Assembly (NCBI GenBank): GCA_031264875.1
Contig: JAISDK010000087.1
Coordinates: forward strand, 1-5,945
Reading direction: 5' to 3'
Origin: Prevotellaceae bacterium
GTDB lineage: Bacteria > Bacteroidota > Bacteroidia > Bacteroidales > UBA932
DNA length: 5,945 nucleotides
In this document: piece by piece, positions 5,804-5,945 of the stretch
How positions within the stretch are numbered: position 1 is the stretch's first letter
How the letters are laid out: every line of letters begins with the position of its first letter
Made by a program: the position numbers and the translations under genes
Notes under the pieces: model-generated
What the model was told of the DNA's origin: nothing
What the model saw: only the letters and a program-made list of their open reading frames with translations
Database searches by the model: none

Positions 5804-5945
5804 TTTCAGAAGGTTTTGACAAAAAACGGTAATGCCCTTTTGCTGCGTGGATAGCAGGCGGTGGTAGTATCCGGTTTTGATGTTGCGCTCAAGTAGCCGC
5901 GAAGACCAGTTTTGTTCCGAAGCTTCTTTTATATAATACTCCCTT
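5795..5945 (-). pseudogene. truncated DUF1016 (YhcG-type) nuclease gene fragment
   Basis: Read leftward from the window edge, 5944 down to 5843 encodes 'REYYIKEASEQNWSSRLLER' and then 'NIKTGYYHRLLSTQ', the end of the DUF1016 N-terminal domain. Full proteins of this family continue into a PDDEXK nuclease domain, and some act in phage defence or restriction-associated loci. Here the match stops after 'STQ'. Fifteen unrelated codons follow to a TGA at 5795-5797, so the nuclease half is missing. The fragment is convergent with the SUMF1 gene and overlaps its last bases. Its start lies beyond the window. The homology call is by eye but the motif is distinctive. Confidence 0.65.

Noticed and set aside
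5804..5842. Possible terminator hairpin (GTTTT...AAAAC) after the SUMF1 gene
   Set aside because: The stem is only five A/T-rich pairs with no following T run on the + strand, too weak to call.

Overview
The window looks like Bacteroidota DNA, probably Bacteroidales. The genes are tightly packed with short AT-rich leaders and no clear Shine-Dalgarno sequences. The protein repertoire (FHA domains, a Hanks-type kinase with a 'GYAPLEQY' activation segment, thrombospondin type 3 repeats, SUMF1/FGE-like domain) is typical of that phylum. The assignment is inferred from style and content only.

Layout. Positions 1-327 hold the C-terminal part of an IS5-type DDE transposase that stops before its third catalytic residue. 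Positions 306-476 hold an unidentified open frame whose stop overlaps the start of the next gene (ATGA), perhaps the tail of an operon gene lost to the insertion. From 473 to 5803 five reading units run on the + strand with gaps of 28, 11, 7 and 4 bases, which strongly suggests one operon. They are three FHA proteins with different membrane or extracytoplasmic tails (473-1027, 1056-1739, 1751-2698), a transmembrane Ser/Thr kinase (2706-4112), and a secreted TPR / TSP3-repeat / SUMF1-domain protein (4117-5803) now split by a +1 frameshift at about 4438. At the right edge a minus-strand fragment of a DUF1016 (YhcG-type) nuclease gene runs into the 3' end of the operon.

How the parts may work together (inference). 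The kinase has its catalytic domain on the cytoplasmic side, one membrane span, and an outer segment with a Cys/His motif. It could phosphorylate partners read by the cytoplasmic FHA domains of its three membrane-bound neighbours. The last gene would provide an exported Ca-binding rod ending in a C-type-lectin-like SUMF1 domain, possibly the sensor or ligand binder. The end of that domain has the codon pattern expected of a diversity-generating retroelement target, but no reverse transcriptase or template repeat lies in the window.

Signs of recent rearrangement are plentiful: the FHA1/FHA2 duplication, an abrupt AT-rich half in FHA3 that looks like a truncated subtilase, a 162-base duplication in the TSP3 array, and gene remnants at both edges.
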